Shown in pieces: positions 54,437 to 64,000 of a DNA stretch of 64,000 nucleotides. The notes under the pieces are model-generated. The model did no database searches. It had not been told where the DNA came from and saw only the letters and a program-made list of their open reading frames with translations. Source of the stretch: Takakia lepidozioides. Taxonomy: Eukaryota; Streptophyta; Takakiopsida; Takakiales; Takakiaceae. The first letter of the stretch is position 1. Every line of letters starts with the position of its first letter. The DNA lies in assembly GCA_030704615.1 (NCBI GenBank), contig CM060731.1, positions 20,274,001 through 20,338,000 of the forward strand, in the 5' to 3' direction. The translations under genes and the position numbers were made by a program.

Positions 54437-57400
54437 TTACCACCTTAAACTATCATGCAAGGAGGCCACCTGCTCTGGAGTAACCGGTACCACTCGGCTG
54501 CATGTTGGGCCATCAGTAACCAGAGTCTCCTCTAGTCTTTGTGGGGCTAACAATCCTTCCACTTCCGCCACATCATCATTATCAATTGATATGTCGCAGA
54601 CCACTCTACGTGCTCGGGGGCTCTTCTCCAGGACGACTTTCCACCCCGGCTCCTTCACACAATCAGAAAAAAACACTTGATCAACCTGGCCAGGAAACAC
54701 AAAAGGTTGCTCAGAAGGTGGAAGCATACGGTTAAAATTGACAAGTGTGAAGCCAACATCATCCTGCTTCATTGACATAGGTTGACGACCCACGCGACTC
54801 GCCCGTACCCACGAACACAAAAACACTATAGGCTGTGTTTGGCCATAGTCAATTTGCAAAATCTCCCTTATACGACCCACATATCTTGTAGGTTCCTCCA
54901 TGTCATTGCCTGAATTGTTGGTAATGGGCTGGTGCTGGAAAACAGATGAGACTCCACAATCAAAAGACACCATACTTGTTGTGTTCATGCCGGGGATGTA
55001 ACCCTGTAATGGTTACCATACGCTGTCATACTCTTGAATGACAGGGCAGTAAATGATGGAGGCCTTGAAAGATCCAGTAATTCCTCACGTGTTGTAGGAT
55101 CAAGCCCATCTGATTGAATTGAGAGATGATCCCGTACACCTTGAGGGAGCCAAACAGCAAATGGAGGACAAGGATGCAAATCAGGAGGGTACTGAATTGC
55201 CGTGGGATTGCTCATGCCTTCCAGCCCTTGCTCCTCACGAAACAAGCGTCGTCTGGCTTCTATCCGTGTGGACTCTGCTTCATATATCTTGTCACAATCC
55301 GAGGGTCAGCCAGGAGATTGACAGAGGTGGCGTGGGAGATTTGAAAAGACGCCATATGCCAACTAATGATAAATGACTAAAACTTGGAAATTTGAATGTC
55401 AATGAAGTAGATTTCTTAGCCCAACATGACTGATAGACGAGGATGGTTCTGAATGATGTACTCATGTACAATATCACACAGGTCATTCAATTTTCGGGCT
55501 TTAGAACTTCCTTCCACAACTTCACGTTCCACAGATTCTACCACATCTGCATCCCACACCCTTCGTACACTTCCATCAAATCCTGCCATATACTCTGTGC
55601 AAAAACCCAATGCTTCTTCAAATTGGTATCCTTCTGCCATGCTCCCCTCGGGCCTTGCCATGTTTCTTACGTAGCCCTTCATATCTTTCATTGCCCGCTC
55701 CATGGGGTACATCCAACGAGATGCTACGGGCCCGCATAAGTACAACTCATCCACTAGGTGAACAACCAGATGTGTCATCACATCAAAAAATGATGGTGGG
55801 AACTCCTTATCTTTAAGACACAGAGTGAGAACTGCTTCAGTTCTCAATTCCTCATACTCTACAGGATTCACCACTTTTGCACACAAACTTCTTAAATACA
55901 CGACATACTCGCAAAATGGCCCTTCGAGGACCACTTGGCATGAACCCACGGATAGCAAGCGGTATAATTTGCTGCATGAGCACATGATAGTCATGTGATT
56001 TCATGCCAGACAACTTCTTCTTCACCATGCTTTTTGAAAGCTGATGCGTAGCCTGTTGGCACTTTCAAGTTCTGCACAATCTCCAGAAAGACTTGTAACT
56101 CAGCCTCAGCGAGGACATAAGGGGCAGGAGGCATAATTAATGTATCTGCTCTGTCAGGATCACGTTGTAGCCAGAATTCCGGACGCATCCCAAGTAGCTC
56201 CAAATCACGGCGAACTTTCAATGTGTCTTTCTCACCAAAGATAGTTTTTATAATTATTTTCAGCCAAGTTCTTCTCGCAATGCATTGCGTCAAACGTGTG
56301 GCGGATGAGGAGACCCTACAAAATGAACACATAAGCAATTGAGCATTTACTCATCACAATTTAAATAGAAAACGCAAAAATGTACACAACCAATTTAAAG
56401 ACCATGAAGGAATTACCTCCCAATATATAAAATTGACAATCGCTTAACTCCATGAGTTTTTGTTGGGTCTGTCCTGCTATCTGGCGTCCCTCCGTTTTCC
56501 ACCCATGCAGTGCGAGCTGTTGCAAGGTCCTTGATTTGTGTTCCAGTCTGCGTTTTTGGAAGAGTTCCATGCTCAGTAGCGTCATTGAACATTCTTGACC
56601 TTCTATATGGATGATTGCGGGCCAAAAATCTTCGGTGGCCTAGGAAAACAATTTTTCCACATGTGTGTAACTGCTATGAAGTCACCCCGAGTCCACAAGC
56701 TGGACAACCAGCATAACCTTTCATCACTTGACCTGAGAGCAAGCCATATGCAGGGTAGTCATGGATTGACCACATCAACACTGCCCTGAGTGTGAATTCG
56801 CGTTAACCACGAGGACGGGAAACATCATGAGCTGCAATCCCTCTCCATAGTTCCAGTAGCTCTTCCACTAGGGGCATCAGGTAAACATCTACGTTGTCCG
56901 AGGTAACAGATTCCTTACCAGGAATCAGTAGCGCTAACATGATAAAGAACTTTTTGGTCATTAACCACGGAGGCAGATTGTAATTGACCAAGAGAACGGG
57001 CCATGTGCTCCAACTTGTGGATTGAGCTCCGTAGGGATTTACAGCGTCTAAGGCCAATCTAAATCGCAGAGATCGTGGCTCTGCAGCAAAATCCGCAAAT
57101 GTGGTGTCAATGTGTCTCCATGCTTTGCTATCAGCTGGATGTCGAACCAACACATCCTGGCTCTTATGTCTGTCGTGCCATGTCATGAGGTTAGCGATCG
57201 ATTTACATCGGTACATACGTTTCAACCTTGGAATAACAGGGAAGTGTCGCAATATTTTCTTGGGCACACTTCCACGACCTGGAATGTAACGGGAACTGCG
57301 GCACATTGGGCAAATGTCTACATTATCATACTCCCCACGGAAGAGTACACAACCATGCTCACAGGCATGAATCATCGTGTACTGCAATCCCATCTTGGCA

Positions 57401-58426
57401 ATCATGGTTTTTGCTTCATAGTGAGTTTTCGGCAATGAATTCTCTTTAGGCAAAAAACTCTTACGCAACAATCCCAGAAGCTCATCCACAAATGCATTGG
57501 TGCACTTGTGGGTAGTGCATGCGTTCAGCAACGTCAAATTGCTTTAAGCCGGCTGATGGAGCACCCTTCAAAGTGGACATTGCGACTGTCGAAAGAGTTT
57601 ATCATACTCGGGATCAACGTGCAGGTGAGCATTCTCATCAAATTCATTGTCTCCGGAATCGTCGAGATCATCATCATGATCGGCAAATGTGTGATCGGTT
57701 CCACCATGAATGGGGTCCTCTTTGTTTGCATATGCAAAGAGAAACGCTTCCTGCAATGCACGTTGCATTTCTACCTCCAATCCACCACTCTCATCTGCAT
57801 TCTCTGTGACATTGGGCTCCCGCTGTGCCGCAGGGCCTTCGTCTTCATCATCTGAATATTCACATCCCTGCATCCCAATAGTCATCTTGTGAGTAGACCA
57901 ACAACGATGTGACACTTGTTCATATTATGACATAGGAGGCACGGTGACGTTGCAGTGATGCAGTCATATTTACGTATGTATCTTATGAATATAACCCAAT
58001 CAAAACACGACATTTGTTAACCATTGAAGTCATAGTTGCAGTCACTTACTTAGTCATACATGACTACATGACTACAGATGACCAATGAAAACACGACATG
58101 TGCATTAATTAAAGTGATAACGGAAGTGGCGTAGTCATAGTCATGTCTGTATCTTATGACTTCTTAACTACAATCACCCAACGAAATGTCGACATGTGGA
58201 GAAGAGGATCGTTGCATTCAAAATTCAAACTAAAGTGCTGAAGGGAAAGTGATGATCTTACCGGAAGAGAACAGCGTTGGAGAAGAGGATCCCTCCCATT
58301 GTATGATTCCTCACTGTTTTCCAACAACAGTACTTTTCCTCCATGACACTCATCGCAGTTGCATAGCATTTTTGTATGCCCATTCCTTGTGGCATAAGCT
58401 TCTTTCATTCGCCATAGACGGTCCAT
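54437..58426 (-). CDS. CACTA (En/Spm) Tnp2-type transposase with DUF4218 and DUF4216
   Basis: Minus-strand exons in the usual CACTA order. 58262-58426: MDRLWRMKEAYATRN then CNCDECHGGK. ~57568-57900: acidic linker. 56803-57537: Transposase_21 core with HACEHGCVLFRGEY and CPMC, then KILRHFPVIPRLKRMY, LALDAVNPYG and NYNLPPWLM. 56640-56800: HDYPAYGLLSGQ, GHRRFLARNHPYR. ~55990-56310: RHTFDAMHCEKNLAEN. 55416-55900: DUF4218 (VHLVDELYLCGPVASRWMYP, YVRNMARPEGSMAEGY). 54437-54988: DUF4216 (QIDYGQTQPIVFLCSW, DDVGFTLVNFNR, PFVFPGQVDQVFF). A one-base shift lies near 56265 (ENIIK region), and a stop sits close to 56690, so the copy is near-complete but probably damaged, unless introns remove these sites. 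Confidence 0.8.
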
Positions 58427-58595
58427 CTATTCTACGCCTACGCATCCGTTCGCCACCCTACACTGTATATGCTTTGAACGTCACCCCTTCCCTCTTTGCA
58501 TGCTACGCACAGTGCATTGTCTCTAGTTTTGCACCAGCTGCCAATGTGCTATTTCTATATGTATAGTTTACTATAAGTATCGTTTCTGAGCGTCT
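58427..58595. promoter_or_regulatory. Putative shared promoter between two divergent CACTA genes
   Basis: Only 169 bp separate the first ATG of the Tnp2-type gene (-) from the first ATG of the plus-strand gene at 58596. Both must be transcribed from here or from further upstream leaders. Confidence 0.4.
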
Positions 58596-61500
58596 ATGGT
58601 GAAGCGGAAGGTCTTCGAAGTGACAGTCCCTCTCACTGAGTACGAGAAGTTCCGAGAGCGCCGGATTGCTGCCATAAAGGAGGTGGAAGCAACGTTCAAG
58701 CAGTCGATAGATGGGTGAGTTTAGTTCCTGACTTTGGATACCCACCCACTAAATTTGCGATTCGCCTTATCCTCTAACCTTCCTACAGCGATCATAAGCT
58801 TCATAGCACAAATGGGGGCGAGTAGCTGCGACTTGTACAAACAGAGAGGCAAACAACATGCAGTGAGTGACGATTAGGTTTGAGGAGGGTGTGTCATTAG
58901 GCGGGAGATGTCCGCCGTCATTCGTGGGCAGCCATTACGTCCTGGTAGGGTGCGGCTGTGGTTCAGCGTAGGCTTAAGAGTATTAGGGTATGTATGCTTG
59001 CATTTGTTTGTGATTGTTTGAGAGGGAGGTCATGGAGGTGTTTGTGCAAGCTTGCGGGAGCGAATCGCCCTCGCAAGCCACGCGCTCCGAAGGAAAAAGC
59101 TAGGGATCAAGGTACTGCAAGGCAAAGTGCCAAACTGAAGACGATGAAGACTACGATTATGCATGAGGGCTCTTCTGAGGACGATGAGGACGATCCACTC
59201 CTCCCACGCTAGTGCGAGGCGAGTGCGTCGTCGGTGGATGCCACGGCAAGCCGAGGAGAACATGCCCATGCTCATGTCGCAGGACGAAAACGCCCATCAT
59301 CTACACTACGAACACCTTCTCCGTCTGTGAGTTATAGTTCTTCACAATGACCATGATTCAAATTATGTATGTTTTTGGTAAAATCACGAAGAGATAGGGT
59401 ATGGTAAGATCATGAAGAGATAGGGTATGTCTGTCAAGACAGATAAGTTGGACAATGCAGGGGTCAGCCAAGGCACAATCACAAATGATTTCCACTAGAC
59501 CAAGTTGAAGTGCCAAAGGCATGATGTCAGGCCAATGTAGACTTCAGGTGTGTTCAAATTATTTGCCCCATGAAACCAACGTCCTGGTACTAAGCTACAA
59601 TGGCTACTTATAGAGATACTTGGGTTACTTATGCACCCAGAATATCAGTAAAACTTGGAGGGATACTTCTCATGGACCCATCAGGTTTGTCCATTTGAAT
59701 TCTTGCTATGGATTTCAGGAACACCCCATACCTAAGAGGGCTAAAAAATGTACTGGGAGGACATCATTGGGGCCAATCAAATTTGGGAGATTTACTGCCC
59801 AAGATCATACTGAGTTTTGGGTAATCTTGTCTTTACAAATGATATGTGCTTCCAGTTTGTTATATTGAATTCAAGGATTTGCTGCTTGCTGCCTATATGT
59901 ATGTGTAATCACCCACATTGTACTGGGGGAATTTCTTTTCAGGGCAAGCACAAGCGCACTGGATCCACGATCCCTGCTGCTAGCAATGGAGATGGCGCCC
60001 ACAAGAACGCAGGAGGTGGCCCTAACTCTCCCATCGTTGTGGGTTCTGTGCCACCAGTACCCCCACCTTATTATGGTATGTCAGCTCAGTACCCACAGTC
60101 TGGCACTCAGTATGGTCAGGGTCAATATGGTGCTCCTCCATATGGGCAGTATGGCCAGTATCCTCCTCCACCATATTTGCCACCCCCTAATAGCTATGGG
60201 GGTGGCAGGCCACCGGAATATCCTCCTGCTTATGGACAGTATGGCCAGTATGGTCCTCGGCCTTCTGGCCAACAGCCATGGCCACCAGTCCCTACTTGGC
60301 AGGATCCTGCTTTGAATTCTCCTGAGCGCACGGAGGTCTCTGAAGGAGGGGAGGGTGTCGTTTCAATGAATGATAGAACCAATATTTTAAGGAGGGCTAA
60401 TAGCTCAGCCAAAATTGAAGCTGCCAAGGTGAAGGAAGAGAGAATAGCTGCAAGTCTTCCTCCCACGGTGATTTTGACGAACCTCAAAGGAGCCCCGTAT
60501 GGTCAGACCCGGAATGTATGGCACGCTGCCCTTAAAGGACAGGCTTATTGCAAGCTAGATTGTTCCTTGCCATCAACAACCAACCTGATGAAGTTGTATA
60601 CAAAATCAGAGATCACCTGGCTAAGCTATTTTCATATACGCCACACAAGTTAAAAGACTTCCACCTAAAACAAACAATTGGCAGAATAATGAAGAGCCAG
60701 CGTTATGAAGCACACACTGCGTGGTTGGGTGGTAAGGGGAAACCCATTACTGTATCTGACGAGGTATGGAACAAGCTTGTAAGTTACTGGCAGACAGAGG
60801 TGTTCCACAAAGTGTCGGGTAACATGAAGAAGGCAAATGGTGTAATTCTGAATCCTACCAAGACTGGCCGTGGTGGGAAGGCAATGGTGGAAGCACGCTT
60901 GGTAAGTGGCATCATCACGACTCTGTATTTTGTTCCTCATTGAATTGCTATGTGTATATAGTCAGCCCTCACATTGCTTACTGACTTGTGGCATGGGTTT
61001 GTTTGTGGCATGGATTAATTTGTAGGAAACACTATCAGGGTGCCCTCCTACATTATATGAAATTCAAGAGGGTTCAGTGTCACGGTTGTCAGCTGGGAGT
61101 GACAGGCGGGTAAGTGTGTTTTCCACGTTTGCTAGAGTGGTTGCTGCATCATAGGTTGCTAGGGTTTTTTTCACGGCTTTTGGCCTGGGTTTTCTTTCCA
61201 ATGGTTGTTCATGCTAGGTTTTTTTGGTTTGATTCATACTTGGGCAAGTTTTCATGGATTGGCAGGAGGGAAGTCTCGCATATTCTACAGTAGTTGGCAG
61301 GATGGATGGCTTGGACAAACTGGTGGAATCACAAGGACGTGACATGACAGAATTAAAATTACAGATGCAGAGTATGATTGAGTACCAGAAAGCCATTGTG
61401 ACCAGATTGGGGATTAATCTACCAGACGCAGGACCAGTGACATCTACGATGGATACGTCTGCTGTGACAGTATCAAAATGTTTGGAATCCCAATTTCAGA

Positions 61501-63198
61501 CGGTAACTGGTGCTCACTCTAAGCCCTTATGTCTTCCTGTCACTGATGATCTTTTGAATTTGACCGAGCAGCAGCAGGATACAGGGAAGGCCAGCTGTGA
61601 GGTACACGTGGAAATTCAGCCCTTGCCACGTACAAAGGCAGTAGCAGTCCAGGGGGCAATGGTGACAGAGCCGCCGGGCACACCGGATTCTGGTATGCAG
61701 GTATGTGGGAGTTTAAATGGGGAGGAAGATGCAGACGGGGACAAAACAAACAAGCAGGTTGCTTTAATTTCTCCTGCTCACATGTTGAAGCCAAATGTCA
61801 GTTTACTTCCTGGACCAACGAGGAAGCATTTACTAATTCTGGACTTAAAATGGTCTGTTATGTGAATCTTTTCATTCTGCTAATGGGCCTACATCCCTTC
61901 CCAAGGGTTTTGTGGGGAAGATGTGTGGCAAGAAGATGGTAGTTTTGAGACCACGCTGTTATGACTTTTTGCAAAAGTGTTTTGAACACTTTGAGGTGGC
62001 GGTGTGGTCTTGTTGCCAAGCTCGCAACTTCTTCCCAATGGTGGACTATATTTTTGCAGCCCACACTAACCTGGTTTTCCAGTGGGATGCCCTTCACGGT
62101 GACGAGGATCCAGTCCTCCCATGCCGTAAGGGGTCTGATTCAAAGCCATTATATTTCAAGAACTTCTCTACAGTGTGGGCAGACTGGCCAGAATGGACTT
62201 ATGAGGACACTGTTCTTGTTGACAACACACCAAGAAAGGCGGCAAACAATCCTCCCTTCAGTGGGATTTTTCCAGAGCCATGGAAGGTGCAACCAGATTC
62301 ACCAACTGATGAGTATCTAACAGAGGTGTTGTGGCCTTTCTTGTGGAAGGCATCGAAAGCTGCCAGTATTCCCAAGTTTTTGGAGTCTCAGCCTGTTTTC
62401 GGACAACAACCATACAACACTGCTACTGTGAAGGTACAAACATTCTGACAGTGCTCCAGAGGCTACAATTTTGTGGGTTCATTCATTGCATTGCTTTCCT
62501 GGATGCTTCTCCTCGGTTGCTTGATTAATGCTAGGTTTTCTTTGCAGCTTTTCATGTTGGTTTTTTTTTGTTTGATTCATACTTGGATTTTGTTTCTATT
62601 CACTATTCCTGTTTGCTCATTGCTTTCCTGGTTGTTCTCTGGTCTGTGACACAGGAACTTGTGACAAACAAAGGTGATATTGTCGACAAGCCGGTACAGG
62701 CGAGGGGCAAGAGTGTCGACCCGGCGAGGGGCACCCCAAAAGAGGTCTCACCACCACTGGAGACTGCAAATGGAGTAAGTCCAGGCCGTTGTCTTGTTTG
62801 TTTTATTTTTTCCAACCTTGGGGCTCTCTTTAATTCGCAAATGTTGAGTGTCCTAGTCGTGTGTATGTCATGGGTTTTCACATCGTGTTCTTTTTTGTGT
62901 GGAGTTGGGATCACAGTTCAGGGTGGGTGACGAGGTTCGGCTATTGGATGTGAACTCCAAACGCAAGAAATGTGGAGTAGGGCTGATTGTTGCTCTTCAA
63001 GGTGCTGTGGTGGGTTACGGGTACCCTGCTGTGCCCCTTGATTATGCCTGTGTGTACATCAAAGAGGCATGTGTCAGTAACACCCCTCTACCATATGTGA
63101 ATGGTGTTAGGAAACAGACCGAGTTGGGGCAGGTGGTTGGCCAAACAACACTTTGGAGTCTAAAGTTACTGAAACTTATGGAGCTGCGGAAGGGATAG
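58596..63198 (+). CDS. CACTA-associated multi-exon gene with embedded FCP1/NIF-like domain
   Basis: The first exon (58596-58713) encodes MVKRKVFEVTVPLTEYEKF and ends at GTGAGT. A basic exon follows near 59048-59110 (NRPRKPRAPKEKARDQG). 59943-~60530 has a proline/glycine/tyrosine-rich region (YGQYGQYPPPPYLPPP). 60560-60903 has a Transposase_24-like part (LFSYTPHKLKDFHLKQTIGR, VWNKLVSYWQTEVFHKVSGN). 61266-61856 ends KHLLILDLKWS. 61906-62433 is FCP1/NIF-like (VLRPRCYDFLQKCFEHFEVA, DTVLVDNTPRKAANNPPFSG). A short exon lies near 62657-62774. The last exon (~62911-63198) is like the DUF8039-type end of plant CACTA proteins (VRLLDVNSKRKKCGVGLIVA). The junctions round 61856/61906/62433 are phase 0. 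Several other joins are not fixed. Confidence 0.6.
61836..62433 (+). other. FCP1/NIF-like HAD phosphatase domain inside the CACTA gene
   Basis: Exon ends KHLLILDLKWS (61856) and the next exon begins GFVGKMCGKKMVVLRPR (61906). Together they give the small-CTD-phosphatase layout: hydrophobic strand with motif I, RP..DFL...FE.FEV.VWS, FQWD, FKNFSTVW, then LVDNTP with KAANNPP. Canonical motif I is DxDx(T/V); here it reads DLKWS, so the second Asp is Lys. The usual VDDSP of motif III/IV is VDNTP. I infer weak or absent phosphatase activity, perhaps retention as a binding fold. Confidence 0.65.
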
Positions 63199-64000
63199 TC
63201 AATATTGCACTGTTTAACATAGTTATTGATTCTAATAGCACTAGAACATACTAGCTACAACAATTCAGCCCATGTGTGGGCTTGCTTGTTTTTGGCTGGG
63301 CCTTTTGAGGCATGGATTTTTTGACCTTGTGGCTTTTGAGGTGTCCATTGGGACATTGGTCTCATTTGGATTTTTGTAATGTGATTTATAGGGCTTGTAT
63401 TGCCCTGTAGTTGACTATTTTCATTCTCCTTGTGGTTGATAGTATACAGGAGGGATCCATTCTGTTTTCATGTTGGAATTTCACCATGTAATGAAGATTT
63501 TAAATCATTTAATTCACTTTCATTTTAAATAATAATATTAAAAATAATACCATAAAAAAAAAATCCAAGGCTGCAATCTCCATGTTCTTTTAAATATTAA
63601 ATGAAAACTAAAAAATAAAATATAAACATTAAAAATATAAACTATTTCGGAAAACAATCTTAATGACACGTGGCATCACTCTTGCTCAAACCAGAACACG
63701 TGGCAGTATATGACACGACATTCTTTATCCATATTTTCACCACGTGTAACGATCCGTAGTCATATATTTTGTCTGTGTGCCACATATCACATCTCAAGTG
63801 CAACAGGTGTCCCGCTAACAACTCTCCATGTAGACATCCCTGTAGTCATATGAGCAAGTCATGTAGTTACCATGTGTGAAATCTGCCATAGCACACGTGT
63901 CTCGCTAGCGCCTCTCCATGTAGGCATCACTGTGCAGACATGTAGTCATATGATCATGGCAAGAAGTCATGACATGTCAAATTCGCAGTGGTGTACGTGT
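63199..64000. other. Downstream of the CACTA gene: AT-rich tract, then ACGTG-rich repeats
   Basis: 63500-63660 is a very A+T-rich tract. From 63665 to the window end, CACGTG or ACACGTG cores recur at ~63668, 63697, 63740 and 63894. TAGTCATAT occurs at ~63756, 63842 and 63942. An imperfect direct repeat (CTCCATGTAG followed by CATC) starts at ~63824 and ~63914. This could be the CACTA subterminal region or an ordinary repeat. No terminal CACTA motif was found before the window ends. Confidence 0.5.

Noticed and set aside
60081-60487. Minus-strand ORFs opposite the proline/glycine/tyrosine-rich region
   Set aside because: Low-complexity shadow of the plus-strand coding sequence.

Overview
The window is nuclear DNA of a streptophyte (green plant lineage), not a bacterium or virus. 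Its genes are split by long introns with GT...AG borders. It carries two intron-free PPR genes of the DYW organelle RNA-editing class, an OSB-type gene with the plant PDF motif, an HSC70 copy with the plant intron in the codon for Asp71, and Ty3/gypsy, MULE, CACTA, hAT, pogo-like and LINE relics. Intron-free DYW genes, plus a coiled-coil gene that may be a ciliary CEP131 relative, fit a seed-free plant or charophyte alga with swimming sperm. I cannot name the species from sequence alone. Bases 1297-1796 are an assembly gap.

Layout. 1-1190: decayed Ty3/gypsy polyprotein. 1.8-7.5 kb: gene-poor, with a SINE-like piece and a 113-bp tandem duplication. 7.5-15.4 kb: a composite mobile region bounded by inverted ends that run into G-rich minisatellites. 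It holds a MULE/FAR1-type transposase whose two halves lie on opposite strands, a GTCGC-rich CACTA-like segment, a second transposon gene on the minus strand and a hairpin array. 16.5-20.6 kb (-): five-exon RING/coiled-coil/WD40 gene, all splice phases compatible (646 aa). 22.8-25.7 kb (+): DYW PPR gene of 956 aa. 26.4-30.3 kb (-): five-exon TCAIM-like (DUF4460/DUF4461) gene (487 aa). The PPR gene and the TCAIM-like gene each have, upstream, one copy of a diverged ~640-bp sequence, in inverted orientation to each other. 33.9-36.4 kb (+): frameshifted HSC70. 37.6-38.8 kb: SINE and LINE relics. 39.6 kb: a second OSB-type PDF motif. 41.2-43.6 kb (-): DYW PPR gene of 781 aa. 44.0-45.5 kb (-): two-exon OSB-like gene directly upstream of it on the same strand. 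46.6-50.0 kb (+): at least seven exons of a coiled-coil gene. 50.5-50.9 kb: hAT MITE with 8-bp target duplication. 51.9-53.2 kb (+): broken pogo-like transposase, followed by two tandem fragments of an eS1 (RPS3a) gene. 54.4-63.2 kb: divergent CACTA transposon, with the Tnp2-type transposase on the minus strand and, on the plus strand, a multi-exon gene that carries an FCP1/NIF-like HAD phosphatase fold between transposon domains.

How the genes relate. The host genes are unrelated in sequence, but several point to organelles: two RNA-editing PPR proteins, an organellar single-strand-binding OSB protein and a mitochondrial TCAIM-like protein. The remainder is repeat-driven remodelling. The two most unusual things are the CACTA gene with an embedded, probably catalytically impaired FCP1-like domain, and the MULE gene apparently turned around by recombination between inverted minisatellites.
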